From NCBI GenBank assembly GCA_963921195.1, contig CAWUER010000514.1, forward strand, positions 372,001-436,000: a DNA stretch of 64,000 nt, written 5' to 3'. A program made the translations under genes and the position numbers. The notes under the pieces are model-generated. The model was not told the origin of the DNA, ran no database searches, and worked only from the letters and a program-made list of their open reading frames with translations. The stretch comes from Pegoplata infirma (taxonomy: Eukaryota; Arthropoda; Insecta; Diptera; Anthomyiidae). Shown in pieces: positions 24,701 to 38,608 of this stretch (its first letter is position 1; each line of letters opens with the position of its first letter).

Positions 24701-26560
24701 AACCAAATGTGAGACAATCGGGCTGGTACTTACAGAGATATATGCATTTATGCAAAGTTTTTTTTCATTTATGAGAAACCCATTATTTAAGGTTTTTTGG
24801 AGACCCTCATTTTTAAATTACTATAACTCGGTAAATAATGATCCGATTTTGACTCTATAAAAACTAGAATGCATAAGTATATTAGCTTTATCATGACAGA
24901 AAAAATTTAAGACTATCAGACTAGTATTAACAGATATTTATGCATTCATATCAAAAATATTTTCGGGTTACTTGTAATAACTTGAAATGGCTATATCAAG
25001 GTTACCATTATTTCGATTTCAAATGCCTTTGCACGAATTTAAATCTTTTTCAATGAAGTTTAAATAGAATAAAAGAGATTGCTCGATTTTAAATTTTTAA
25101 AAAAATCTATTTTTTCAAAAATGATAAACTTGTAATTTTTCGTAGTCTGGAGACCTTTTACTTTCAACGGCTGTATCTCTGCAACTATTGCTCCGATTTT
25201 GTCAAAATAACAAAAAAATAAAAGATTGAGACTTTATCTTTCCTCTGGAACCAAATGTGAGACAATCGGGCTGGTACTTACAGAGATATATGCATTTATG
25301 CAAAGTTTTTTTTCATTTATGAGAAACCCATTATTTAAGGTTTTTTGGAGACCCTCATTTTTAAATTACTATAACTCGGTAAATAATGATCCGATTTTGA
25401 CTCTATAAAAACTAGAATGCATAAGTATATTAGCTTTATCATGACAGAAAAAATTTAAGACTATCAGACTAGTATTAACAGATATTTATGCATTCATATC
25501 AAAAATATTTTCGGGTTACTTGTAATAACTTGAAATGGCTATATCAAGGTTACCATTATTTCGATTTCAAATGCCTTTGCACGAATTTAAATCTTTTTCA
25601 ATAAAGTTTAAATAGAATAAAAGAGATTGCTCGATTTTAAATTTTTAAAAAAATTTATTTTTTCAAAAATGATAAACTTGTAATTTTTCGTAGTCTGGAG
25701 ACCTTTTACTTTCAACGGCTGTATCTCTGCAACTATTGCTCCGATTTTGTCAAAATAACAATAAAATAAAAGATTGAGACTTTATCTTTCCTCTGGAACC
25801 AAATGTGAGACAATCGGGCTGGTACTTACAGAGATATATGCATTTATGCAAAGTTTTTTTTTCATTTTTATGAGAAACCCATTATTTAAGGTTTTTTGGA
25901 GACCCTCATTTTTAAATTGCTATAACTCGGTAAATAATGATGCGATTTTGACTCTATAAAAACTAGAATGCATAAGTATATTAGCTTTATCATGACAGAA
26001 AAAATTTAAGACTATCAGACTAGTATTAACAGATATTTATGCATTCATATCAAAAATATTTTCGGGTTACTTGTAATAACTTGAAATGGCTATATCAAGG
26101 TTACCATTCTATCGTTTTCTAATGCCTTTGCACGAATTTAAATCTTTTTCAATAAAGTTTAAATAGAATAAAAGAGATTGCTCGATTTTAAATTTTTAAA
26201 AAAATTTATTTTTTCAAAAATGATAAACTTGTAATTTTTCGTAGTCTGGAGACCTTTTACTTTCAACGGCTGTATCTCTGCAACTATTGCTCCGATTTTG
26301 TCAAAATAACAAAAAAATAAAAGATTGAGACTTTATCTTTCCTCTGGAACCAAATGTGAGACAATCCGGCTGGTACTTACAGAGATATATGCATTTATGC
26401 AAAGTTTTTTTTTCATTTTTATGAGAAACCCATTATTTAAGGATTTTTGGAGACCCTCATTTTTAAATTGCTATAACTCGGTAAATAATGATCCGATTTT
26501 GACTCTATAAAAACTAGAATGCATAAGTATATTAGCTTTATCATGACAGAAAAAATTTTA
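21766..26560 (+). repeat. ~4.8 kb block, second copy (offset ~11,922 bp)
   Basis: Downstream counterpart of 9844-14640, with the same order of variant monomers. Small differences exist, such as cattttaaaatta near 24263. The 3' half overlaps the ~5.69 kb repeat that continues to 35.6 kb. Confidence 0.78.
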
Positions 26561-29500
26561 GACTATCAGACTAGTATTAACAGATATTTATGCATTCATA
26601 TCAAAAATATTTTCGGGTTACTTGTAATAACTTGAAATGGCTATATCAAGGTTACCATTCTATCGTTTTCTAATGCCTTTGCACGAATTTAAATCTTTTT
26701 CAATAAAGTTTAAATAGAATAAAAGAGATTGCTCGATTTTAAATTTTTAAAAAAATTTATTTTTTCAAAAATGATAAACTTGAAATTTTTCGTAGTCTGG
26801 AGACCTTTTACTTTCAACGGCTGTATCTCTGCAACTATTGCTCCGATTTTGTCAAAATAACAAAAAAATAAAAGATTGAGATTTTATCTTTCCTCTGGAA
26901 CCAAATGTGAGACAATCGGGCTGGTACTTACAGAGATATATGCATTTATGCAAAGTTTTTTTTTTCATTTTTATGAGAAACCCATTATTTAAGGTTTTTT
27001 GGAGACCCTCATTTTTAAATTGCTATAACTCGGTAAATAATGATCCGATTTTGACTCTATAAAAACTAGAAGGCATAAGTATATTAGCTTTATCATGACA
27101 GAAAAAAATTAAGACTATCGGACTAGTATTAACAGATATTTATGCATTCATATCAAAAATATTTTCGGGTTACTTGTAATAACTTGAAATGGCTATATCA
27201 AGGTTACCATTATATCGATTTCAAATGCCTTTGCACGAATTTAAATCTTTTTCAATAAAGTTTAATTCGAATAAAATAGATTGCTCGATTTTAAATTTTT
27301 AAAAAAATGTATTTTTTCAAAAATGATAAACTTGTAATTTTTCGTAGTCTGGAGACCTTTTACTTTCAACGGCTGTATCTCTGCAACTATTGCTCCGATT
27401 TTGTCAAAATATCAAAAAAATAAAAGATTGAGACTTTATCTTTCCTCTGAAACCAAATGTGACACAATCGGGCTGGTACTTACAGAGATATATGCATTTA
27501 TGCAAAGTTTTTTTTTTCATTTATGAGAAACCCATTATTTAAGGTTTTTTGGAGACCCTCATTTTTAAATTACTATAACTCGGTAAATAATGATCCGATT
27601 TTGACTCTATAAAAACTAGAATGCATAAGTATATTAGCTTTATCATGACAGAAAAAATTTAAGACTATCAGACTAGTATTAACAGATATTTATGCATTCA
27701 TATCAAAAATATTTTCGGGTTACTTGTAATAACTTGAAATGGCTATATCAAGGTTACCATTATTTCGATTTCAAATGCCTTTGCACGAATTTAAATCTTT
27801 TTTAATAAAGTTTAAATAGAATAAAAGAGATTGCTCGATTTTAAATTTTTAAAACAAATTATTTTTTCAAAAATGATAAACTTGTAATTTTTCGTAGTCT
27901 GGAGACCTTTTACTTTCAACGGCTGTATCTCTGCAACTATTGCTCCGATTTTGTCAAAATAACAAAAAAATAAAAGATTGAGACTTTATCTTTCCTCTGG
28001 AACCAAATGTGAGACAATCGGGCTGGTACTTACAGAGATATATGCATTTATGCAAAGTTTTTTTTTCATTTTTATGAGAAACCCATTATTTAAGGTTTTT
28101 GGAGACCCTCATTTTTAAATTGCTATAACTCGGTAAATAATGATCCGATTTTGACTCTATAAAAACTACAAGGCATAAGTATATTAGCTTTATCATGACA
28201 GAAAAAATTTAGACTATCAGACTAGTATTAACAGATATTTATGCATTCATATCAAAAATATTTTCGGGTTACTTGTAATAACTTGAAATGGCTATATCAA
28301 GGTTACCATTATATCGATTTCAAATGCCTTTGCACGAATTTAAATCTTTTTCAATAAAGTTTAAATAGAATAAAAGAGATTGGTCGATTTTAAATTTTTA
28401 AAAAAATTTATTTTTTCAAAAATGATAAACTTGTAATTTTTCGTAGTCTGGAGACCTTTTACTTTCAACGGCTGTATCTCTGCAACTATTGCTCCGATTT
28501 TGTCAAAATAACAAAAAAATAAAAGATTGAGACTTTATCTTTCCTCTGGAACCAAATGTGAGACAATCGGGCTGGTACTTACAGAGATATATTCATTTAT
28601 GCAAAGTTTTTTTTTTTCATTTTTATGAGAAACCCATTATTTAAGGTTTTTTGGAGACCCTCATTTTTAAATTGCTATAACTCGGTAAATAATGATGCGA
28701 TTTTGACTCTATAAAAACTAGAAGGCATAAGTATATTAGCTTTATCATGACAGAAAAAATTTTAGACTATCAGACTAGTATTAACAGATATTTATGCATT
28801 CATATCAAAAATATTTTCGGGTTACTTGTAATAACTTGAAATGGCTATATCAAGGTTACCATTCTATCGTTTTCTAATGCCTTTGCGCGAATTTAAATCT
28901 TTTTCAATAAAGTTTAAATAGAATAAAAGAGATTGCTCGATTTTAAATTTTTAAAAAAAAATATTTTTTCAAAAATGATAAACTTGTAATTTTTCGTAGT
29001 CTGGAGACCTTTTACTTTCAACGGCTGTATCTCTGCAACTATTGCTCCGATTTTGTCAAAATAACAAAAAAATAAAAGATTGAGACTTTATCTTTCCTCT
29101 GGAACCAAATGTGAGACAATCGGGCTGGTACTTACAGAGATATATGCATTTATGCAAAGTTTTTTTTTTTTATTTATGAGAAACCCATTATTTAAGGTTT
29201 TTTGGAGACCCTCATTTTTAAATTACTATAACTCGGTAAATAATGATCCGATTTTGACTCTATAAAAACTAGAATGCATAAGTATATTAGCTTTATCATG
29301 ACAGAAAAAATTTAAGACTATCGGACTAGTATTAACAGATATTTATGCATTCATATCAAAAATATTTTCGGGTTACTTGTAATAACTTGAAATGGCTATA
29401 TCAAGGTTACCATTATATCGATTTCAAATGCCTTTGCACGAATTTAAATCTTTTTCAATAAAGTTTAAATAGAATAAAAGAGATTGCTCGATTTTAAATT

Positions 29501-29880
29501 TAAAAAAAAAAATTATTTTTTCAAAAATGATAAACTTGTAATTTTTCGTAGTCTGGAGACCTTTTACTTTCAACGGCTGTATCTCTGCAACTATTGCTCC
29601 GATTTTGTCAAAATAACAAAAAAATAAAAGATTGAGACTTTATCTTTCCTCTGGAACCAAATGTGAGACAATCGGGCTGGTAATTACAGAGATATAAAAT
29701 TATTTTTTCAAAAATGATAAACTTGTAATTTTTCGTAGTCTGGAGACCTTTTACTTTCAACGGCTGTATCTCTGCAACTATTGCTCCGATTTTGTCAAAA
29801 TAACAAAAAAATAAAAGATTGAGACTTTATCTTTCCTCTGGAACCAAATGTGAGACAATCGGGCTGGTACTTACAGAGAT
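24678..29880 (+). repeat. ~5.69 kb higher-order repeat, copy 1
   Basis: Landmarks at 25226, 25774, 26325, 26876, 29080 and the extra-subunit junction at 29694 recur at offsets of 5,693-5,696 bp. The unit holds about ten monomers, including the gtgacacaatc, aaaacaaatta and long poly-T variants and one extra 187-bp subunit. Confidence 0.78.
29528..29714 (+). repeat. Extra 187-bp subunit 3 (site 3)
   Basis: Same gagatata/aaattatttttt junction (at 29694) and 187-bp step. It is part of the first ~5.69 kb higher-order unit. Confidence 0.82.
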
Positions 29881-30371
29881 ATATGCATTTATGCAAGGTT
29901 TTTTTTTTTCATTTTTATGAGAAACCCATTATTTAAGGTTTTTTGGAGACCCTCATTTTTAAATTGCTATAACTCGGTAAATAATGATGCGATTTTGACT
30001 CTATAAAAACTAGAATGCATAAGTATATTAGCTTTATCATGACAGAAAAAATTTTAGACTATCAGACTAGTATTAACAGATATTTATGCATTCATATCAA
30101 AAATATTTTCGGGTTACTTGTAATAACTTGAAATGGCTATATCAAGGTTACCATTATATCGATTTCAAATGCCTTTGCACGAATTTAAATCTTTTTCAAT
30201 AAAGTTTAATTCGAATAAAAGAGATTGCTCGATTTTAAATTTTTAAAAAAATTTATTTTTTCAAAAATGATAAACTTGTAATTTTTCGTAGTCTGGAGAC
30301 CTTTTACTTTCAACGGCTGTATCTCTGCAACTATTGCTCCGATTTTGTCAAAATAACAAAAAAATAAAAGA

Positions 30372-33300
30372 TTGAGACTATATCTTTCCTCTGGAACCAA
30401 ATGTGAGACAATCGGGCTGGTACTTACAGAGATATATGCATTTATGCAAAGTTTTTTTTTCATTTATGAGAAACCCATTATTTAAGGTTTTTTGGAGACC
30501 CTCATTTTTAAATTACTATAACTCGGTAAATAATGATCCGATTTTGACTCTATAAAAACTAGAATGCATAAGTATATTAGCTTTATCATGACAGAAAAAA
30601 TTTAAGACTATCAGACTAGTATTAACAGATATTTATGCATTCATATCAAAAATATTTTCGGGTTACTTGTAATAACTTGAAATGGCTATATCAAGGTTAC
30701 CATTATTTCGATTTCAAATGCCTTTGCACGAATTTAAATCTTTTTCAATGAAGTTTAAATAGAATAAAAGAGATTGCTCGATTTTAAATTTTTAAAAAAA
30801 TCTATTTTTTCAAAAATGATAAACTTGTAATTTTTCGTAGTCTGGAGACCTTTTACTTTCAACGGCTGTATCTCTGCAACTATTGCTCCGATTTTGTCAA
30901 AATAACAAAAAAATAAAAGATTGAGACTTTATCTTTCCTCTGGAACCAAATGTGAGACAATCGGGCTGGTACTTACAGAGATATATGCATTTATGCAAAG
31001 TTTTTTTTCATTTATGAGAAACCCATTATTTAAGGTTTTTTGGAGACCCTCATTTTTAAATTACTATAACTCGGTAAATAATGATCCGATTTTGACTCTA
31101 TAAAAACTAGAATGCATAAGTATATTAGCTTTATCATGACAGAAAAAATTTAAGACTATCAGACTAGTATTAACAGATATTTATGCATTCATATCAAAAA
31201 TATTTTCGGGTTACTTGTAATAACTTGAAATGGCTATATCAAGGTTACCATTATTTCGATTTCAAATGCCTTTGCACGAATTTAAATCTTTTTCAATAAA
31301 GTTTAAATAGAATAAAAGAGATTGCTCGATTTTAAATTTTTAAAAAAATTTATTTTTTCAAAAATGATAAACTTGTAATTTTTCGTAGTCTGGAGACCTT
31401 TTACTTTCAACGGCTGTATCTCTGCAACTATTGCTCCGATTTTGTCAAAATGACAATAAAATAAAAGATTGAGACTTTATCTTTCCTCTGGAACCAAATG
31501 TGAGACAATCGGGCTGGTACTTACAGAGATATATGCATTTATGCAAAGTTTTTTTTTCATTTTTATGAGAAACCCATTATTTAAGGTTTTTTGGAGACCC
31601 TCATTTTTAAATTGCTATAACTCGGTAAATAATGATGCGATTTTGACTCTATAAAAACTAGAATGCATAAGTATATTAGCTTTATCATGACAGAAAAAAT
31701 TTAAGACTATCAGACTAGTATTAACAGATATTTATGCATTCATATCAAAAATATTTTCGGGTTACTTGTAATAACTTGAAATGGCTATATCAAGGTTACC
31801 ATTCTATCGTTTTCTAATGCCTTTGCACGAATTTAAATCTTTTTCAATAAAGTTTAAATAGAATAAAAGAGATTGCTCGATTTAAAATTTTTAAAAAAAA
31901 ATTATTTTTTCAAAAATGATAAACTTGTAATTTTTCGTAGTCTGGAGACCTTTTACTTTCAACGGCTGTATCTCTGCAACTATTGCTCCGATTTTGTCAA
32001 AATAACAAAAAAATAAAAGATTGAGACTTTATCTTTCCTCTGGAACCAAATGTGAGACAATCCGGCTGGTACTTACAGAGATATATGCATTTATGCAAAG
32101 TTTTTTTTTCATTTTTATGAGAAACCCATTATTTAAGGATTTTTGGAGACCCTCATTTTTAAATTGCTATAACTCGGTAAATAATGATCCGATTTTGACT
32201 CTATAAAAACTAGAATGCATAAGTATATTAGCTTTATCATGACAGAAAAAATTTTAGACTATCAGACTAGTATTAACAGATATTTATGCATTCATATCAA
32301 AAATATTTTCGGGTTACTTGTAATAACTTGAAATGGCTATATCAAGGTTACCATTCTATCGTTTTCTAATGCCTTTGCACGAATTTAAATCTTTTTCAAT
32401 AAAGTTTAAATAGAATAAAAGAGATTGCTCGATTTTAAATTTTTAAAAAAATTTATTTTTTCAAAAATGATAAACTTGTAATTTTTCGTAGTCTGGAGAC
32501 CTTTTACTTTCAACGGCTGTATCTCTGCAACTATTGCTCCGATTTTGTCAAAATAACAAAAAAATAAAAGATTGAGACTTTATCTTTCCTCTGGAACCAA
32601 ATGTGAGACAATCGGGCTGGTACTTACAGAGATATATGCATTTATGCAAAGTTTTTTTTTCATTTTTATGAGAAACCCATTATTTAAGTTTTTTTGGAGA
32701 CCCTCATTTTTAAATTGCTATAACTCGGTAAATAATGATCCGATTTTGACTCTATAAAAACTAGAAGGCATAAGTATATTAGCTTTATCATGACAGAAAA
32801 AAATTAAGACTATCGGACTAGTATTAACAGATATTTATGCATTCATATCAAAAATATTTTCGGGTTACTTGTAATAACTTGAAATGGCTATATCAAGGTT
32901 ACCATTATATCGATTTCAAATGCCTTTGCACGAATTTAAATCTTTTTCAATAAAGTTTAATTCGAATAAAATAGATTGCTCGATTTTAAATTTTTAAAAA
33001 AATGTATTTTTTCAAAAATGATAAACTTGTAATTTTTCGTAGTCTGGAGACCTTTTACTTTCAACGGCTGTATCTCTGCAACTATTGCTCCGATTTTGTC
33101 AAAATATCAAAAAAATATAAGATTGAGACTTTATCTTTCCTCTGAAACCAAATGTGACACAATCGGGCTGGTACTTACAGAGATATATGCATTTATGCAA
33201 AGTTTTTTTTTTCATTTATGAGAAACCCATTATTAAAGGTTTTTTGGAGACCCTCATTTTTAAATTACTATAACTCGGTAAATAATGATCCGATTTTGAC

Positions 33301-35570
33301 TCTATAAAAACTAGAATGCATAAGTATATTAGCTTTATCATGACAGAAAAAATTTAAGACTATCAGACTAGTATTAACAGATATTTATGCATTCATATCA
33401 AAAATATTTTCGGGTTACTTGTAATAACTTGAAATGGCTATATCAAGGTTACCATTATTTCGATTTCAAATGCCTTTGCACGAATTTAAATCTTTTTCAA
33501 TAAAGTTTAAATAGAATAAAAGAGATTGCTCGATTTTAAATTTTTAAAACAAATTATTTTTTCAAAAATGATAAACTTGTAATTTTTCGTAGTCTGGAGA
33601 CCTTTTACTTTCAACTGCTGTATCTCTGCAACTATTGCTCCGATTTTGTCAAAATAACAAAAAAATAAAAGATTGAGACTTTATCTTTCCTCTGGAACCA
33701 AATGTGAGACAATCGGGCTGGTACTTACAGAGATATATGCATTTATGCAAAGTTTTTTTTTCATTTTTATGAGAAACCCATTATTTAAGGTTTTTGGAGA
33801 CCCTCATTTTTAAATTGCTATAACTCGGTAAATAATGATCCGATTTTGACTCTATAAAAACTACAAGGCATAAGTATATTAGCTTTATCATGACAGAAAA
33901 AATTTAGACTATCAGACTAGTATTAACAGATATTTATGCATTCATATCAAAAATATTTTCGGGTTACTTGTAATAACTTGAAATGGCTATATCAAGGTTA
34001 CCATTATATCGATTTCAAATGCCTTTGCACGAATTTAAATCTTTTTCAATAAAGTTTAAATAGAATAAAAGAGATTGCTCGATTTTAAATTTTTAAAAAA
34101 ATTTATTTTTTCAAAAATGATAAACTTGTAATTTTTCGTAGTCTGGAGACCTTTTACTTTCAACGGCTGTATCTCTGCAACTATTGCTCCGATTTTGTCA
34201 AACTAACAAAAAAATAAAAGATTGAGACTTTATCTTTCCTCTGGAACCAAATGTGAGACAATCGGGCTGGTACTTACAGAGATATATGCATTTATGCAAA
34301 GTTTTTTTTTTCATTTTTATGAGAAACCCATTATTTAAGGTTTTTTGGAGACCCTCATTTTTAAATTGCTATAACTCGGTAAATAATGATGCGATTTTGA
34401 CTCTATAAAAACTAGAAGGCATAAGTATATTAGCTTTATCATGACAGAAAAAATTTTAGACTATCAGACTAGTATTAACAGATATTTATGCATTCATATC
34501 AAAAATATTTTCGGGTTACTTGTAATAACTTGAAATGGCTATATCAAGGTTACCATTCTATCGTTTTCTAATGCCTTTGCGCGAATTTAAATCTTTTTCA
34601 ATAAAGTTTAAATAGAATAAAAGAGATTGCTCGATTTTAAATTTTTTAAAAAAAATATTTTTTCAAAAATGATAAACTTGTAATTTTTCGTAGTCTGGAG
34701 ACCTTTTACTTTCAACGGCTGTATCTCTGCAACTATTGCTCCGATTTTGTCAAAATAACAAAAAAATAAAAGATTGAGACTTTATCTTTCCTCTGGAACC
34801 AAATGTGAGACAATCGGGCTGGTACTTACAGAGATATATGCATTTATGCAAAGTTTTTTTTTTTTATTTATGAGAAACCCATTATTTAAGGTTTTTTGGA
34901 GACCCTCATTTTTAAATTACTATAACTCGGTAAATAATGATCCGATTTTGACTCTTTAAAAACTAGAATGCATAAGTATATTAGCTTTATCATGACAGAA
35001 AAAATTTAAGACTATCGGACTAGTATTAACAGATATTTATGCATTCATATCAGAAATATTTTCGGGTTACTTGTAATAACTTGAAATGGCTATATCAAGG
35101 TTACCATTATATCGATTTCAAATGCCTTTGCACGAATTTAAATCTTTTTCAATAAAGTTTAAATAGAATAAAAGAGATTGCTCGATTTTAAATTTAAAAA
35201 AAAAATTATTTTTTCAAAAATGATAAACTTGTAATTTTTCGTAGTCTGGAGACCTTTTACTTTCAACGGCTGTATCTCTGCAACTATTGCTCCGATTTTG
35301 TCAAAATAACAAAAAAATAAAAGATTGAGACTTTATCTTTCCTCTGGAACCAAATGTGAGACAATCGGGCTGGTAATTACAGAGATATAAAATTATTTTT
35401 TCAAAAATGATAAACTTGTAATTTTTCGTAATCTGGAGACCTTTTACTTTCAACGGCTGTATCTCTGCAACTATTGCTCCGATTTTGTCAAAATAACAAA
35501 AAAATAAAAGATTGAGACTTTATCTTTCCTCTGGAACCAAATGTGAGACAATCGGGCTGGTAATTACAGA
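30372..35570 (+). repeat. ~5.69 kb higher-order repeat, copy 2
   Basis: Counterparts of the preceding block appear at 30921, 31469, 32021, 32572, 34774 and 35387. Copy-specific changes include aaggtttttttgg becoming aagtttttttgg near 32688 and ctatttaag becoming ctattaaag near 33232. Copy 2 runs directly into the 1,841-bp tandem duplication. Confidence 0.78.
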
Positions 35571-36775
35571 GATATATGCATTTATGCAAAGTTTTTTTTC
35601 ATTTTTATGAGAAACCCATTATTTAAGGTTTTTTAGAGACCCTAATTTTTAAATTGCTATAACTCGGTAAATAATGATCCGATTTTGACTCTATAAAAAC
35701 TAGAAGGCATAAGTATATTAGCTTTATCATGACAGAAAAAATTTTAGACTATCAGACTAGTATTAACAGATATTTATGCATTCATATCAAAAATATTTTC
35801 GGGTTACTTGTAATAACTTGAAATGGCTATATCAAGGTTACCATTCTATCGTTTTCTAATGCCTTTGCACGAATTTAAATCTTTTTCAATAAAGTTTAAA
35901 TAGAATAAAAGAGATTGCTCGATTTTAAATTTTTAAAAAAATTTATTTTTTCAAAAATGATAAACTTGTAATTTTTTGTAGTCTGGAGACCTTTTACTTT
36001 CAACGGTTGTATCTCTGCAACTATTGCTCCGATTTTGTCAAAATAACAAAAAAATAAAAGATTGAGACTTTATCTTTCCTCTGGAACCAAATGTGAGACA
36101 ATCGGGCTGGTACTTACAGAGATATATGCATTTATGCAAAGTTTTTTTTTTTCATTTTTATGAGAAACCCATTATTTAAGGTTTTTTGGAGACCCTCATT
36201 TTTAAATTGCTATAACTCGGTAAATAATGATGCGATTTTGACTCTATAAAAACTAGAATGCATAAGTATATTAGCTTTATCATGAAAGAAAAAATTTAAG
36301 ACTATCAGACTAGTATTAACAGATATTTATGCATTCATATCAAAAATATTTTCGGGTTACTTGTAATAACTTGAAATGGCTATATCAAGGTTACCATTAT
36401 TTCGATTTCAAATGCCTTTGCACGAATTTAAATCTTTTTCAATAAAGTTTAAATAGAATAAAAGAGATTGCTCGATTTTAAATTTTTAAAAAAATTTATT
36501 TTTTCAAAAATGATAAACTTGTAATTTTTCGTAGTCTGGAGACATTTTACTTTCAACGGCTGTATCTCTGCAACTATTGCTCCGATTTTGTCAAAATAAC
36601 AAAAAAATAAAAGATTGAGACTTTATCTTTCCTCTGGAACCAAATGTGAGACAATCGGGCTGGTACTTACAGAGATATATGCATTTATGCAAAGTTTTTT
36701 TTTCATTTTTATGAGAAACCCATTATTTAAGGTTTTTTGGAGACCCTCATTTTTAAATTGCTATAACTCGGTAAA
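34935..36775 (+). repeat. 1,841-bp recent tandem duplication, unit 1
   Basis: Private changes recur exactly 1,841 bp later: gactctttaaaaac (34951 to 36792), catatcagaaat (about 35050 to 36891), cgtaatctgg (35427 to 37268), tcatgaaagaaa (36282 to 38123) and gagacattttac (36540 to 38381). The unit equals three monomers plus one extra subunit. The breakpoint lies within about 34920-34950, where identical sequence prevents finer placement. Confidence 0.88.
35221..35407 (+). repeat. Extra 187-bp subunit 3 (site 4)
   Basis: Same junction (35387) and step. The following unit carries the private change cgtaatctggag, shared only with site 5. Confidence 0.82.
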
Positions 36776-37061
36776 TAATGATCCGATTTTGACTCTTTAA
36801 AAACTAGAATGCATAAGTATATTAGCTTTATCATGACAGAAAAAATTTAAGACTATCGGACTAGTATTAACAGATATTTATGCATTCATATCAGAAATAT
36901 TTTCGGGTTACTTGTAATAACTTGAAATGGCTATATCAAGGTTACCATTATATCGATTTCAAATGCCTTTGCACGAATTTAAATCTTTTTCAATAAAGTT
37001 TAAATAGAATAAAAGAGATTGCTCGATTTTAAATTTAAAAAAAAAATTATTTTTTCAAAAA

Positions 37062-37248
37062 TGATAAACTTGTAATTTTTCGTAGTCTGGAGACCTTTTA
37101 CTTTCAACGGCTGTATCTCTGCAACTATTGCTCCGATTTTGTCAAAATAACAAAAAAATAAAAGATTGAGACTTTATCTTTCCTCTGGAACCAAATGTGA
37201 GACAATCGGGCTGGTAATTACAGAGATATAAAATTATTTTTTCAAAAA
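37062..37248 (+). repeat. Extra 187-bp subunit 3 (site 5)
   Basis: Same junction (37228) and step, 1,841 bp after site 4. It is the copy made by the 1,841-bp tandem duplication. Confidence 0.82.
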
Positions 37249-38608
37249 TGATAAACTTGTAATTTTTCGTAATCTGGAGACCTTTTACTTTCAACGGCTG
37301 TATCTCTGCAACTATTGCTCCGATTTTGTCAAAATAACAAAAAAATAAAAGATTGAGACTTTATCTTTCCTCTGGAACCAAATGTGAGACAATCGGGCTG
37401 GTAATTACAGAGATATATGCATTTATGCAAAGTTTTTTTTCATTTTTATGAGAAACCCATTATTTAAGGTTTTTTAGAGACCCTAATTTTTAAATTGCTA
37501 TAACTCGGTAAATAATGATCCGATTTTGACTCTATAAAAACTAGAAGGCATAAGTATATTAGCTTTATCATGACAGAAAAAATTTTAGACTATCAGACTA
37601 GTATTAACAGATATTTATGCATTCATATCAAAAATATTTTCGGGTTACTTGTAATAACTTGAAATGGCTATATCAAGGTTACCATTCTATCGTTTTCTAA
37701 TGCCTTTGCACGAATTTAAATCTTTTTCAATAAAGTTTAAATAGAATAAAAGAGATTGCTCGATTTTAAATTTTTAAAAAAATTTATTTTTTCAAAAATG
37801 ATAAACTTGTAATTTTTTGTAGTCTGGAGACCTTTTACTTTCAACGGTTGTATCTCTGCAACTATTGCTCCGATTTTGTCAAAATAACAAAAAAATAAAA
37901 GATTGAGACTTTATCTTTCCTCTGGAACCAAATGTGAGACAATCGGGCTGGTACTTACAGAGATATATGCATTTATGCAAAGTTTTTTTTTTTCATTTTT
38001 ATGAGAAACCCATTATTTAAGGTTTTTTGGAGACCCTCATTTTTAAATTGCTATAACTCGGTAAATAATGATGCGATTTTGACTCTATAAAAACTAGAAT
38101 GCATAAGTATATTAGCTTTATCATGAAAGAAAAAATTTAAGACTATCAGACTAGTATTAACAGATATTTATGCATTCATATCAAAAATATTTTCGGGTTA
38201 CTTGTAATAACTTGAAATGGCTATATCAAGGTTACCATTATTTCGATTTCAAATGCCTTTGCACGAATTTAAATCTTTTTCAATAAAGTTTAAATAGAAT
38301 AAAAGAGATTGCTCGATTTTAAATTTTTAAAAAAATTTATTTTTTCAAAAATGATAAACTTGTAATTTTTCGTAGTCTGGAGACATTTTACTTTCAACGG
38401 CTGTATCTCTGCAACTATTGCTCCGATTTTGTCAAAATAACAAAAAAATAAAAGATTGAGACTTTATCTTTCCTCTGGAACCAAATGTGAGACAATCGGG
38501 CTGGTACTTACAGAGATATATGCATTTATGCAAAGTTTTTTTTTCATTTTTATGAGAAACCCATTATTTAAGGTTTTTTGGAGACCCTCATTTTTAAATT
38601 GCTATAAC

